Shown here piece by piece: positions 25,513-33,452 of a stretch of 64,000 bases of DNA (position 1 is its first letter; every line of letters begins with the position of its first letter). Both the position numbers and the translations under genes were made by a program. The notes below the pieces were generated by a model. It was not told the DNA's origin, did not search any database, and was given only the letters and a program-made list of their open reading frames with translations. Origin of the DNA: JAVZLH01 sp049700435 (GTDB taxonomy: Archaea; Thermoproteota; Bathyarchaeia; Bathyarchaeales; Bathycorpusculaceae); NCBI GenBank assembly GCA_049700435.1, contig JBNAVK010000002.1, positions 1 to 64,000 on the forward strand, given 5' to 3'.

Positions 25513-25941
25513 ATGCAGATTAAAAGGCTCACGGCAAGCGATTATGAAGAACTGACAAGGCTTTGGCTGAAAGCTAAATTGCCATTCAAACCTAGGGGAA
25601 GAGACAGCAAAAAAGCAATAGAAAAGCAGATGCAGGCTAACCCAGAGTTTTTCCTAGGCGCCTTCGAGGGCGATAACCTTGTCGGCTCGGTCATAGTTAG
25701 TTGCGATATGCGAAAGGGCTGGATTAATCGCTTAGCCGTCGACCCAGATTATCGACATCGTGGAATCGCAAAAGCCTTAATCGTCGAGGCTGAAAAAACT
25801 TTGAGAAAACGAGGTATTCAAATTTTTTGCGCCCTAATAGAAGAAGACAACACAGAATCCAAAGAGTTGTTCAGAAAATGCGGTTATGTGGAAAACCGTG
25901 ACGTAGTATACTTCAGCAAACGCGATAGCAACGAAATTTAG
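25513..25941 (+). CDS. GNAT family N-acetyltransferase
   Basis: The 142-residue protein has the GNAT order: N-terminal IKRLTASDYEELTRLW, core strand NLVGSVIVSCD, the acetyl-CoA loop NRLAVDPDYRHRGIAKAL (R/QxxGxG/A) and C-terminal LFRKCGYVENRDVVYFSK. Substrate unknown. It lies 18 bp after the aminotransferase gene on the same strand and is probably cotranscribed, which hints at an amino-acid or amine substrate (inference). Confidence 0.85.
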   Translation: MQIKRLTASDYEELTRLWLKAKLPFKPRGRDSKKAIEKQMQANPEFFLGAFEGDNLVGSVIVSCDMRKGWINRLAVDPDYRHRGIAKALIVEAEKTLRKRGIQIFCALIEEDNTESKELFRKCGYVENRDVVYFSKRDSNEI

Positions 25942-25945
25942 CATT

Positions 25946-27937
25946 CTAAAAGGGATGAATAACTTTTCCAGTTTCCTCTGTTGGAACTAAGCCCGGAGCG
26001 CGTTTTTTCAACTCTTCCTTGAATTTTTCAGACCTCAATATCGCTAGAAAAGCCTGTATGGGCTGTTTTTGTAAGCGATTTTTTTGGATAACAAAATCAT
26101 ATTTCTCATCTGCAATAGGTATAAAATCTAATCCATATCGGTCAGCAACCGCCTTTATCCCTAAACCAACATCTGCTTTACCCTGCAAAACAGCTAAAGC
26201 AACTGATGTGTGGGACTTTGCCTCAAACTGATATCCCTTGATTTTTGCATTAATCTCCTTGAAGCTAACTTTTCTTTCTTTCGCTATCTTTTTGAGGTTC
26301 ATGTCCAACAGTATTCTGGTTCCGGAACCAGGATTTCTGTTTATGAAGGAGACATCGCTTCTGGTTATGTCTTGCAATGTCGTTATGCCTTTCGGGTTTC
26401 CTTTTGCGACTATTAAACCTTGCTGGCGGTTGTAACCTCTCACTAAAACTGCCTTTTCATCAACGCCATACCTTTTGAGGAATGGTATGTTGTATTCTGC
26501 TGTCTCCTCATCTAACAAGTGCACACCAGCGATGTCTGCCTCGCCCCGCCTTACGGCTGCCAACCCTCCTGAAGAGCCAACATTGATAACTTTTGAGGTA
26601 ATGTTTGGGTATTCTCTTCGCAGTAGCTCCAAAAGTATGTCTATTCCAACGCAGTGGCTTCCAATAATCATGATGTCCGCTGGCTTCAACTCTGAACTGA
26701 AAAGCTTAACCCGAACAAGTTCGCCAATCTCAAGAAATGTTCTGTTTTCTGGAATCTCTATAAACCCATCAGCCTCAGCTAATGTTGTTATTGCCCCAGA
26801 CCCGCTGAGAATCGGATAAGCAGTGTACCCGCCAGCCTCTCCTAAAATAACATTTACTGGCAAATACTCCCTTCTTCCTTCCTGAAGATAAATTTTTTCA
26901 GCAGTCTTGGCGTAGATAACCTCTCTCTCCAACTGAGGTTTCAACCCAGCCATTTCCCGCAAAACAGGCGCGACAAAAATTTGAAATATCGTTAAAGCAG
27001 AGGTCGGGTAACCTGGAAGCCCGAACAGAGGCTTTCCGTCCACAATGGCTATGATAAGAGGCTTTCCTGGTTTAACTGAAACTCCGTGAACAAGAATTCC
27101 CGGCTTTCCCAAGTTGTTTATTATTTGGTATAAGAGGTCGCCTACTCCGGCGGATGTGCCTCCAGAAGTTATAACCATATCTGCCTTTTGAAGTCCCTCC
27201 CTAAGTTTTCGAGTTATTAATTCCGCTTCATCTTTTACTACGCCTAGGAAAACCGGCTGACCCCCGTTCTCGATTACAGAGGCGTAAACTGAGTAAGCGT
27301 TAATATCGTAGATTTTTCCATATTCCAAAGGCTCGCCGGGCTGAACAATCTCGTTTCCGGTTGAGATTATGGCAACCGTTGGTCTTCTGAAAACTTTAAC
27401 CTCAGTCACGCCAATAGAGGCTAGAACGCCAATTTCTCTAGGAGTTAAAACAGTTCCTTTTCTCAGGATAAGTTCTCCAGCCATAATGTCTGATCCGCTA
27501 GCCATTATGTTCTCTCCCGGCGAAACTGGTTTGAAAACCCTTAATGTTTTTCCGTCTTGCCAAGTGTGCTCCACCATGACAACGGCGTTTGCGCCTTTAG
27601 GTACGGGTGCGCCAGTTGAAATTTCAACAGCTTGTCCTTTTTCCACATCGAATTCTGGTTTTTCTCCGGCGCCAACTTTGCCCACGATTTCTAGCGTTAC
27701 GGGTTTTTCTTCTTCTGCCCCAAAAGTGTCTTCTGCATGCACTGCAAACCCGTCCATTGATGCTCTGTCAAAAGGCGGCACATCAATTTGTGCTTGTATG
27801 TCCTCGACTAAAACTCTCCCGTAAGCTTGAGTCAAAGGTATGGTTTCTGTGCCCACGGGCTTGGGTGTGAACTGCGCGTAAAGTATTCTTTTTGCCTCTT
27901 CAACGGAAACAAGCTTTCTAAAAATTTTTCTTTTCAT
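25946..27937 (-). CDS. MoeA fused to periplasmic-binding-like domain
   Basis: Residues 1-405 are a complete MoeA (DRASMDGFAV, ISTGAPVPKGANAVVMVE, TSGGTSAGVGDLLY, LPGYPTSALTIF), the enzyme that inserts molybdate or tungstate into adenylated molybdopterin. Residues about 415-663 form a type II periplasmic-binding/LysR-effector-like domain (GSSGGLAAVRRGEADIAGVH, NRNPGSGTRILLD, GKADVGLGIKAVADRYG), which may bind the oxyanion or a ligand. It lacks a signal peptide, so it works in the cytoplasm. ATG at 27937 follows GAGGAG and lies 2 nt past the stop of the other MoeA gene. Confidence 0.88.
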   Translation of the reverse strand: MKRKIFRKLVSVEEAKRILYAQFTPKPVGTETIPLTQAYGRVLVEDIQAQIDVPPFDRASMDGFAVHAEDTFGAEEEKPVTLEIVGKVGAGEKPEFDVEKGQAVEISTGAPVPKGANAVVMVEHTWQDGKTLRVFKPVSPGENIMASGSDIMAGELILRKGTVLTPREIGVLASIGVTEVKVFRRPTVAIISTGNEIVQPGEPLEYGKIYDINAYSVYASVIENGGQPVFLGVVKDEAELITRKLREGLQKADMVITSGGTSAGVGDLLYQIINNLGKPGILVHGVSVKPGKPLIIAIVDGKPLFGLPGYPTSALTIFQIFVAPVLREMAGLKPQLEREVIYAKTAEKIYLQEGRREYLPVNVILGEAGGYTAYPILSGSGAITTLAEADGFIEIPENRTFLEIGELVRVKLFSSELKPADIMIIGSHCVGIDILLELLRREYPNITSKVINVGSSGGLAAVRRGEADIAGVHLLDEETAEYNIPFLKRYGVDEKAVLVRGYNRQQGLIVAKGNPKGITTLQDITRSDVSFINRNPGSGTRILLDMNLKKIAKERKVSFKEINAKIKGYQFEAKSHTSVALAVLQGKADVGLGIKAVADRYGLDFIPIADEKYDFVIQKNRLQKQPIQAFLAILRSEKFKEELKKRAPGLVPTEETGKVIHPF

Positions 27938-27939
27938 TT

Positions 27940-29211
27940 TCACTCCTCTAACGTTCTTAAGAGAATAACTTCCACTTCTTCGCCTTCCTCAATCCCTTCC
28001 TTTTCTTCTGGGATTATCACCAAACCGTTAGCTTTAACCATGGATGATATAATCCCTGCGCCTCTTGTCCTAACAAGGTCTGCGACATAACCATTATCCG
28101 CCTTTTTAACGATAACCCTTACAAAATCCCTCACTCCAGGACTTGATGGCACTCTCCTAGCCATTACAGCCTTAACAACATGTCCCGGAGGCTTTCCTAC
28201 TGGCGTGCCGAGCATCTTTGATATGAGTGGCTTGACGAAAGTGTTGAAAGCCATCATTGTTGCCACGGGATATCCAGGTAAAAGAATTACCGGTTTGCCG
28301 TTGACTGCTGCGAGCGCTGTTGGCTTTCCAGGTCTCATGGCTACCCCATGAACCACTACGCCCGGTTTTCCGAGGGAGTTAACTGCTTCGGGCGCGAGGT
28401 CTCTTTCGCCTACGGATGTGCCGCCGCTCACTAACACCAAGTCCGCTGTTGCCAGCCCATTAGATATTCGGGATTTTATTTCGGTTGCATCGTCCTTTGC
28501 GATGCCTAAGTCTAGAGGTTCTCCGCCCGCGTCCTTTACAGCGGCAAGGAGGAAGAAGCGATTTGAGTCTACGGTTTTGCCAATGGCGACTTCATGTTTT
28601 GGTTCGACAAGCTCGTTTCCAGTAGATAATATGGCAACTCTTGGTTTACGCACAACTTTCACATTAACTTTTCCGATGGCTGCAAGTATCGCGATATCCT
28701 GAGGCTGAAGAACCGTTCCCCTGCTTAAAACTTTTTCACCTTTCTTAACATCTTCCCCCTTTTGTGAGACATTCTGTCCAGGCGTTACTGGTCGATAAAT
28801 CTCAATTTTACCGTCGCCGATAATCTCGGTGTACTCAAGCATTACAACAGAATCTGCCCCTTCTGGAATTGGCGCCCCCGTGGCGACTCTGGCAGCCTTT
28901 AGCTCATTCACGATGAATTCTGGGACTTGTCCAACTTCCACAGCACCTACTACGTCAAGAACTATTGGATTGGTCGGCGACGCCCCAAAGGTGTCATGAG
29001 ACCTCACAGCGTAACCGTCCACGGCGGACCTATCGAAGTGTGGGACATCAACTTCAGATGCGGCATCTTCAGCTAAAACTCTGCCCAAAGCCTCGGCTAT
29101 TCGAACGTTTTCTGAAGGAAGCACTTCTATCTTAACTTCTCGTAAATATTTCTTCAGTGCTTCCTCAATCGGCGTTTGTTCCGTAAACCCTCTTGCCTTA
29201 ACCTCTTTCAC
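27940..29211 (-). CDS. moeA: molybdopterin molybdenumtransferase MoeA
   Basis: The 423-residue stand-alone MoeA has the family motifs HFDRSAVDGYAV, ATGAPIPEGADSVVMLEY, AILSTGNELVEP, VSGGTSVGERDLAPE and LPGYPVATMMAFNTFV. It acts in the last step of molybdenum or tungsten cofactor assembly. Directly upstream of the MoeA-binding-domain fusion in one transcription unit; the two proteins share roughly the same layout and may serve Mo and W separately, as proposed for archaea with two MoeA copies (inference). Confidence 0.93.
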   Translation of the reverse strand: MKEVKARGFTEQTPIEEALKKYLREVKIEVLPSENVRIAEALGRVLAEDAASEVDVPHFDRSAVDGYAVRSHDTFGASPTNPIVLDVVGAVEVGQVPEFIVNELKAARVATGAPIPEGADSVVMLEYTEIIGDGKIEIYRPVTPGQNVSQKGEDVKKGEKVLSRGTVLQPQDIAILAAIGKVNVKVVRKPRVAILSTGNELVEPKHEVAIGKTVDSNRFFLLAAVKDAGGEPLDLGIAKDDATEIKSRISNGLATADLVLVSGGTSVGERDLAPEAVNSLGKPGVVVHGVAMRPGKPTALAAVNGKPVILLPGYPVATMMAFNTFVKPLISKMLGTPVGKPPGHVVKAVMARRVPSSPGVRDFVRVIVKKADNGYVADLVRTRGAGIISSMVKANGLVIIPEEKEGIEEGEEVEVILLRTLEE

Positions 29212-29301
29212 GTTCTCTCCTCACAATTTGGGGTTAGTGAAGAGCCAACATGCTTTAGCGGCGATTTTGCTGTCTAAACGCAAATTGTTGTGTGGCGAAT
29301 G

Positions 29302-29877
29302 CTAGAAGTTGCTTGGCTTCGCTATGATTTCCCTTATTTCTAAGTCAAAGAATCTGGCAGCGTTCGCCGGGCGTATTCGCAGTGCAGTATCCGCGCCACT
29401 ACCTGTTCCAGCGATGGCGACAATGTCCCTGTCAACTGGAATTAGTCCAGCATCCGCAGCCATCAAAGTGATCTCCACACAAACCTTGGTTCCTTCACCC
29501 ATAAGCCTAAGCACGTTTGCAATCAGTTCTAATGGTTGAAGTGTGCCAAAATCTTTGCGTATGGCTCTCTCCACACTGCTTAATGCGTGGATGCCTGTGA
29601 AGATTTTTGCGCCGTTTGCCAGAATTTGCTTTTTATATTTCTCCTGTAACTCACTTTTCCCGGGCTCTTCGAATCCGAAACAATGAGTGATAACCACGAC
29701 GTTTTTACCCCTAAAAATGTTTGATGCTTTTGCTCCTGTCTCACCTGTCGTTGATGCAACAACTATATCCTTTATGTTTTCTTTATCCACGTATTCTTTA
29801 ACAAATTTTAGAAGGTTGTCTGTGTTTTGTTCACCAGCTTCTTTGAAGTAAACTGTTTTCTTCTCCATGAAGCTCAT
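29302..29877 (-). CDS. pyruvate-kinase C-terminal-like domain protein
   Basis: About 191 residues from the ATG at 29877, which follows GGGGAAA. The text KDIVVASTTGETGAKASNIF, NVVVITHCFGFEEPG, GIHALSSVERAIRKDFGT and AIAGTGSGADTALRI fits the stand-alone archaeal proteins that resemble the C-terminal allosteric domain of pyruvate kinase. No catalytic pyruvate kinase domain is present. Function unknown; phosphate-ligand binding is likely from the fold. It follows the nob1 gene with a 30-bp gap. Confidence 0.75.
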   Translation of the reverse strand: MSFMEKKTVYFKEAGEQNTDNLLKFVKEYVDKENIKDIVVASTTGETGAKASNIFRGKNVVVITHCFGFEEPGKSELQEKYKKQILANGAKIFTGIHALSSVERAIRKDFGTLQPLELIANVLRLMGEGTKVCVEITLMAADAGLIPVDRDIVAIAGTGSGADTALRIRPANAARFFDLEIREIIAKPSNF

Positions 29878-29906
29878 GTAAGTTTCCCCTTTCAGAATCC
29901 TAGTTT

Positions 29907-30434
29907 CTACGTTCTTAATTTGCTTTCCTTTACTGGTTTTCGTTTTAGTTCGGTTCCGCATATTCTGCATTTTTTAGACTTGTAATCTGCTGGATATTTC
30001 TTGTGGCACGCTGGGCAATATCGTAGCCATTGCAAGCGTCTTCGTATGCCCAACGTGGCTAGGGAAGCAAATTCTATTCCCATTTGGTTTGCAACGTTCT
30101 GTATGGAGTAATCATCGGTGATTATCAGAGGGTGATAATCCAGTGACTTCAGCTCAGAAGCCAAAGCCAAAAGTTGCATGTCCGTTTCTGAAAGAAAGAA
30201 CGCATCTCCCAACGAGGTTGCAGAAGCCATAACCTTGTTCAAAAAGGATTCTGCTGGCTTCCTAACTTTTAATCTTCCATTTTCAACTGCGGTTTTGAAC
30301 CTAACCCAAGGCATGGAGCTTTCCGCTATCTCCTCCTTAACGTTTGGAACAGTAAATTGTTCTTCGTTTATCGAAAAGGGGTCGTAGCCTACCAGAAAAG
30401 CGGAAGTGTCTAAAATTATGGCTTTTCTTTGAAT
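29907..30434 (-). CDS. nob1: Nob1 PIN-domain endonuclease, no canonical start codon
   Basis: Nob1 cuts the 3' end of 16S rRNA during small-subunit maturation. The frame encodes the PIN-domain start AIILDTSAFLVGYDP with the first catalytic Asp, then ETDMQLLALA, IITDDYSIQNVA with further acidic residues, and a C-terminal zinc ribbon (CPACHKKYP...CRICGTE). The first ATG (30314) lies after the catalytic Asp, so it cannot be the real start. Upstream the frame is closed by the nadK stop (30438-30440) and offers only ATT (30432-30434) or other rare starts before the Asp. I place the start at that ATT, 4 nt after the nadK stop. Confidence 0.8.
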   Translation of the reverse strand: MQRKAIILDTSAFLVGYDPFSINEEQFTVPNVKEEIAESSMPWVRFKTAVENGRLKVRKPAESFLNKVMASATSLGDAFFLSETDMQLLALASELKSLDYHPLIITDDYSIQNVANQMGIEFASLATLGIRRRLQWLRYCPACHKKYPADYKSKKCRICGTELKRKPVKESKLRT

Positions 30435-30437
30435 TTT

Positions 30438-31274
30438 TTATCCCATTCCCTTAAATAATAGTCTATTCCGCAGTCGGTCATAAAAGTTTTCTTTAAACCT
30501 TATAAAACGCGTTTCATGTTTTGAACGTGTAACAGTTACGCTAGGTCGTTTGGATGCTACCAATTGACCATATTGCCCGTCAATTAAAACACGGATTTTT
30601 TGGGGTCTATTAATCACAATTTTGAGTGTGGTGTTTGAAGGGAACACTATTGACCTGAAGATGGTTAAAGCACAGATTGGGGTCAACACAAAAGCATTCA
30701 TTTCTGGGTCTAAAACCGGTCCTCCAGCCGCTAACGAATAGCCTGTAGACCCAGTTTGTGTGGATACCATTAGCCCGTCTGTTTGGCATTTCAATACTGG
30801 TTGCTCGTTTTTTAAAATTTCAGCGTAGAGTATTTTTGCCTGTTCCTCTGCTGATATCACAACCTCATTTAAGGCGTCTGGAAACGGCGTTCCATCTGCT
30901 GTAACAAAGAGTTTCTCGCACTTTTCAACTTTAAACTCGCCCCTAAGGCATTTGTCAACCGCGCTTATAGCGTCTTTCGGCTCTACCTCCGTTAGAAAAC
31001 CTCTGATACCCATGTTAATCGTCAGTAAAGGCGGCTCTGGCTTCGGAATTGAAACGCAAGTTCTTAAAATTGTTCCGTCTCCGCCCACGGTTATTATGAA
31101 GTCAGTTTTCATTTCGCTCAGAGGCACAATTTTTCCGCGGCTCACTTTTCCAGACAAAGTTTCTTCTACATAGACTTCTAAGCCCTTCTCCTTCAAGTAG
31201 TTTGCTAGGTCTTGCGCGATTTTGATGGCCTTTTTTCTGTCATATCGTGCGACCAAGCCGACGCTTTTGAACAA
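30438..31274 (-). CDS. nadK: NAD kinase
   Basis: The 278-residue enzyme phosphorylates NAD to NADP. The signature ITVGGDGTILRT (about residues 60-71), NMGIRGFLTEVEP (about 90), LNEVVIS and STQTGSTGYSLAAGGP (about 170) are all present. Length is standard for archaeal ATP- or polyphosphate-dependent NAD kinases. Its stop codon lies in the same frame as the following Nob1 coding region, 3 nt before its probable start. Confidence 0.94.
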   Translation of the reverse strand: MFKSVGLVARYDRKKAIKIAQDLANYLKEKGLEVYVEETLSGKVSRGKIVPLSEMKTDFIITVGGDGTILRTCVSIPKPEPPLLTINMGIRGFLTEVEPKDAISAVDKCLRGEFKVEKCEKLFVTADGTPFPDALNEVVISAEEQAKILYAEILKNEQPVLKCQTDGLMVSTQTGSTGYSLAAGGPVLDPEMNAFVLTPICALTIFRSIVFPSNTTLKIVINRPQKIRVLIDGQYGQLVASKRPSVTVTRSKHETRFIRFKENFYDRLRNRLLFKGMG

Positions 31275-31312
31275 TGTTTTTCACCGTTCTCAACTATTAG
31301 CGATAGCTTAAT

Positions 31313-31320
31313 CTATATAT
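31313..31320 (+). promoter_or_regulatory. TATA box of aIF5A gene
   Basis: CTATATAT at 31313-31320, about 49 bp before the GTG start at 31369, within the spacer from divergent nadK. Confidence 0.5.
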
Positions 31321-31368
31321 GGGTGTTGTTTAAAATTGCTGTTTAAGAATGCTTAGGTTGGTGCGGGC

Positions 31369-31764
31369 GTGAGCAAACCTGTTGATGTTGGAAGTTTACG
31401 CGTTGGAGGCTACATGATAGTTGATAACGAGCCATGCCGAATAGTAGACATCACAAAATCCAAGCCGGGAAAACACGGCTCAGCTAAAGCTAGAATAGTG
31501 GCTATAGGCATTTTTGACGGCGTCAAAAGAAGCATAGTTAAACCCGTAGATTCTAACATAGAGGTTCCGATAATTGACAAGAGAAGTGGGCAGATTTTCG
31601 CGGTTACGCCTTCCAGTGTTCAAATAATGGATTTAGAAACCTACGAATATTTGGATGCGCCTTACCCTGAAGAGGAGGATTTGAAGGCGAAGCTTACTCC
31701 GGGTGTTGAGGTCGAGTATTGGCGGATAATGGGACGAGTGAAGATAGTTAGGACAAAAAGTTAG
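31369..31764 (+). CDS. translation initiation factor aIF5A
   Basis: The 131-residue protein relieves ribosome stalling and carries the hypusine loop: SKPGKHGSAKARIVAIGIF, with the modified Lys at the middle (KHG). An N-terminal SH3-like domain and a C-terminal OB fold (VQIMDLETYEYLDAP) complete the family pattern. The start is GTG. Diphthamide gene dph2 is elsewhere in the window, but no deoxyhypusine synthase gene is seen here. Confidence 0.95.
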   Translation: MSKPVDVGSLRVGGYMIVDNEPCRIVDITKSKPGKHGSAKARIVAIGIFDGVKRSIVKPVDSNIEVPIIDKRSGQIFAVTPSSVQIMDLETYEYLDAPYPEEEDLKAKLTPGVEVEYWRIMGRVKIVRTKS

Positions 31765-31774
31765 ATTTTGTTAG

Positions 31775-31975
31775 TTAACTCCACCAGTCCCAGTTGAGCT
31801 TCTTAAAGCCTACATAAAGGATTAGTAAGATTACACCCCAACTTAGCGCTATGCTTGCAACTTCCAATATCAAAGTTTCACTTAGGTAAGTGTAGCTTGC
31901 CCACGCGCTTATCGCACATAAACCAACAAGCATGAGAACAAAGATTGCGAAGTGAATTGCGCGCTCCGTAGTCAT
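31775..31975 (-). CDS. small membrane protein, two helices
   Basis: A 66-residue protein with two predicted membrane helices, AIHFAIFVLMLVGLCAISAW (about 6-25) and VASIALSWGVILLILYVGF (about 39-57), and a Trp-rich C-terminus (NWDWWS). No family is recognised. It converges on the aIF5A gene with 10 bp between the stops. The length and clean two-helix pattern argue for a real gene, but no partner is evident. Confidence 0.6.
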   Translation of the reverse strand: MTTERAIHFAIFVLMLVGLCAISAWASYTYLSETLILEVASIALSWGVILLILYVGFKKLNWDWWS

Positions 31976-32128
31976 ATTTATCCACCAGCCTGAAATCTGC
32001 TTAATAACATCTTATTGTTAAGATTTTCCATCAAACTTATTTGTTGCTCTTTCCTTAATTGTTTGGAGCCGATGATGCAAGAAGAGCCGTCTGAACTGTG
32101 ACGACAATTGAACGGCTGAGGCTTCTCG

Positions 32129-32572
32129 TTATTCTATTGGTATTTCATATTCGTGTTTTCGTGGTAGACGAACTTCCAGAATTCCCTTTTTAAAGCGGAC
32201 TTCCATCTTATCAATGTATACTGGCACTGGTATACGTGTTTGGCAGTGGAATGTTTGAAACTCACCTTCATAATGAGTTATGCCGAAGTCGTCAAACCGT
32301 ATTTTTCTTTTCATCTCTGCCGTTATTTCGATTGTATCCTTACTTATCGGCTTAACTTGTATGGTGTTTTCCTCGGTGTAGGGTAAATCGACCGTCACTA
32401 TAACTTCTGTCGGAGTTACCACAACATTGCGCAAGGGCTCCATCGTGCAAGTTCGGCAGTTCCAACTCGGCCTCTCCACTAATGCTTCACTTAAGCGTTC
32501 AGCATACTCTTCTAGGCTTTCAAAGTACTCATCTATTAAATCAAAGATTGTCCGTCTCTTTCTTGTCGACAT
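32129..32572 (-). CDS. Hsp20 / alpha-crystallin small heat-shock protein
   Basis: The 147-residue protein has the alpha-crystallin beta-sandwich: VVVTPTEVIVTVDLPYTEE, a middle strand set with ITAEMKRKI, and KMEVRFKKGILEVRLPRK containing the conserved GILEVRLP box. A C-terminal YEIPIE fits the I-x-I anchoring motif used in oligomer assembly. It holds unfolded proteins. It lies 12 bp after the PAC2 gene on the same strand. Confidence 0.85.
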   Translation of the reverse strand: MSTRKRRTIFDLIDEYFESLEEYAERLSEALVERPSWNCRTCTMEPLRNVVVTPTEVIVTVDLPYTEENTIQVKPISKDTIEITAEMKRKIRFDDFGITHYEGEFQTFHCQTRIPVPVYIDKMEVRFKKGILEVRLPRKHEYEIPIE

Positions 32573-32584
32573 TTTTTGGCCCTC

Positions 32585-33334
32585 CTAAGACACGTATAGC
32601 GGTATGTCGTACTCTTGCGTTTTCTTCATTCTCGATAGTTCTTGCTGAGTCCGTTTCATTATGTCTCTTGCTCTTAATCGAATTTCCTCGCCCTTCTCTA
32701 GAAGTTTAGAAATATCCACTTTTATTCCGGTGATGTTCGCTAACTCCTTCAGTACTTCAGCAGCGGCTTCTGGATCAGGATAGTTAAAGAAGCATTGAGC
32801 CAACAGAGTTATGGCTGGCAGTCCGAGGTTGGCGCAGCGTTGTAGCACAATGGCTTGTGGTCCAACCATGTAGCCTTCCATTAAAATTTCTATACCCTTA
32901 TCTTGAACCATTTTTAGCGTTTCTGGGCTTGAGGCCGCTGCAAAAACCTTCGGCTTTTCAATGTCTTGTCTTTCTTGAATTGGAATGCCGCTTAAGGAAA
33001 TCATCATTTTAACGCCTTTCTCTTTTCCCCAGTCAATTAATGCGTTCATTATCGGGTAAATTGTGTCCGCGGAAATGGCGGTTTCTGAAACGGCTAAGAG
33101 AAGCCCGTGATTTCCAAAAATTCTTATCGGCGAGTGTGGCAGTCCTTCATGCAAAACGATCAGTGGAGGAAGCAGACTGGAATCCATATACGCTACCTCC
33201 TCCATATCCTTCAATTCCGAAATCAGATGTGAAGCCGCGATAACGCCCACCAAGCCAACATCTGGAAAACCGAAAATCATTATGGTGCCTTGCGGGATTT
33301 TCTTTTTCTCTATAATCTTAACTTCACCACTCAA
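32585..33334 (-). CDS. PAC2 family (proteasome assembly chaperone-like) protein
   Basis: The 249-residue protein shows the PAC2 layout: MIFGFPDVGLVGVIAASHLI (about 20-39), PPLIVLHEGLPHSPIRIF, an acidic/Gly loop, PQAIVLQRCANLGLPAITLL and a charged C-terminal helix (KLLEKGEEIRLRARDIMKRT). In eukaryotes PAC2 helps build the proteasome alpha ring; archaeal homologues are of uncertain function. Paired with a small heat-shock gene, which fits a protein-quality role (inference). Confidence 0.85.
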   Translation of the reverse strand: MSGEVKIIEKKKIPQGTIMIFGFPDVGLVGVIAASHLISELKDMEEVAYMDSSLLPPLIVLHEGLPHSPIRIFGNHGLLLAVSETAISADTIYPIMNALIDWGKEKGVKMMISLSGIPIQERQDIEKPKVFAAASSPETLKMVQDKGIEILMEGYMVGPQAIVLQRCANLGLPAITLLAQCFFNYPDPEAAAEVLKELANITGIKVDISKLLEKGEEIRLRARDIMKRTQQELSRMKKTQEYDIPLYVS

Positions 33335-33412
33335 ATTTAACCCTCAATACCTCTAGGCTTGTGAAATGTAAAAATCTTTTTGTGAGCCTTAGGGCCAAAT
33401 GGGACGGAATAC

Positions 33413-33421
33413 CTATTTAAG
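33413..33421 (+). promoter_or_regulatory. TATA box of SRP54 gene
   Basis: CTATTTAAG at 33413-33421 lies about 32 bp before the ATG at 33453. AGGAGA at 33442-33447 provides the ribosome site. Confidence 0.5.
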
Positions 33422-33452
33422 CACGTGATTAGTTTTAAATTAGGAGAAAACC

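Noticed and set aside
25946..29211. Recent duplication of moeA as a sign of transfer.
   Set aside because: The two copies differ along their whole length and use codons like the neighbours; this looks like an old paralogous pair.
29907..31274. NadK-Nob1 fusion protein through readthrough of the in-frame TAA.
   Set aside because: Nothing around the stop suggests recoding, and both proteins are complete on their own; an unusual start or a sequence error is simpler.
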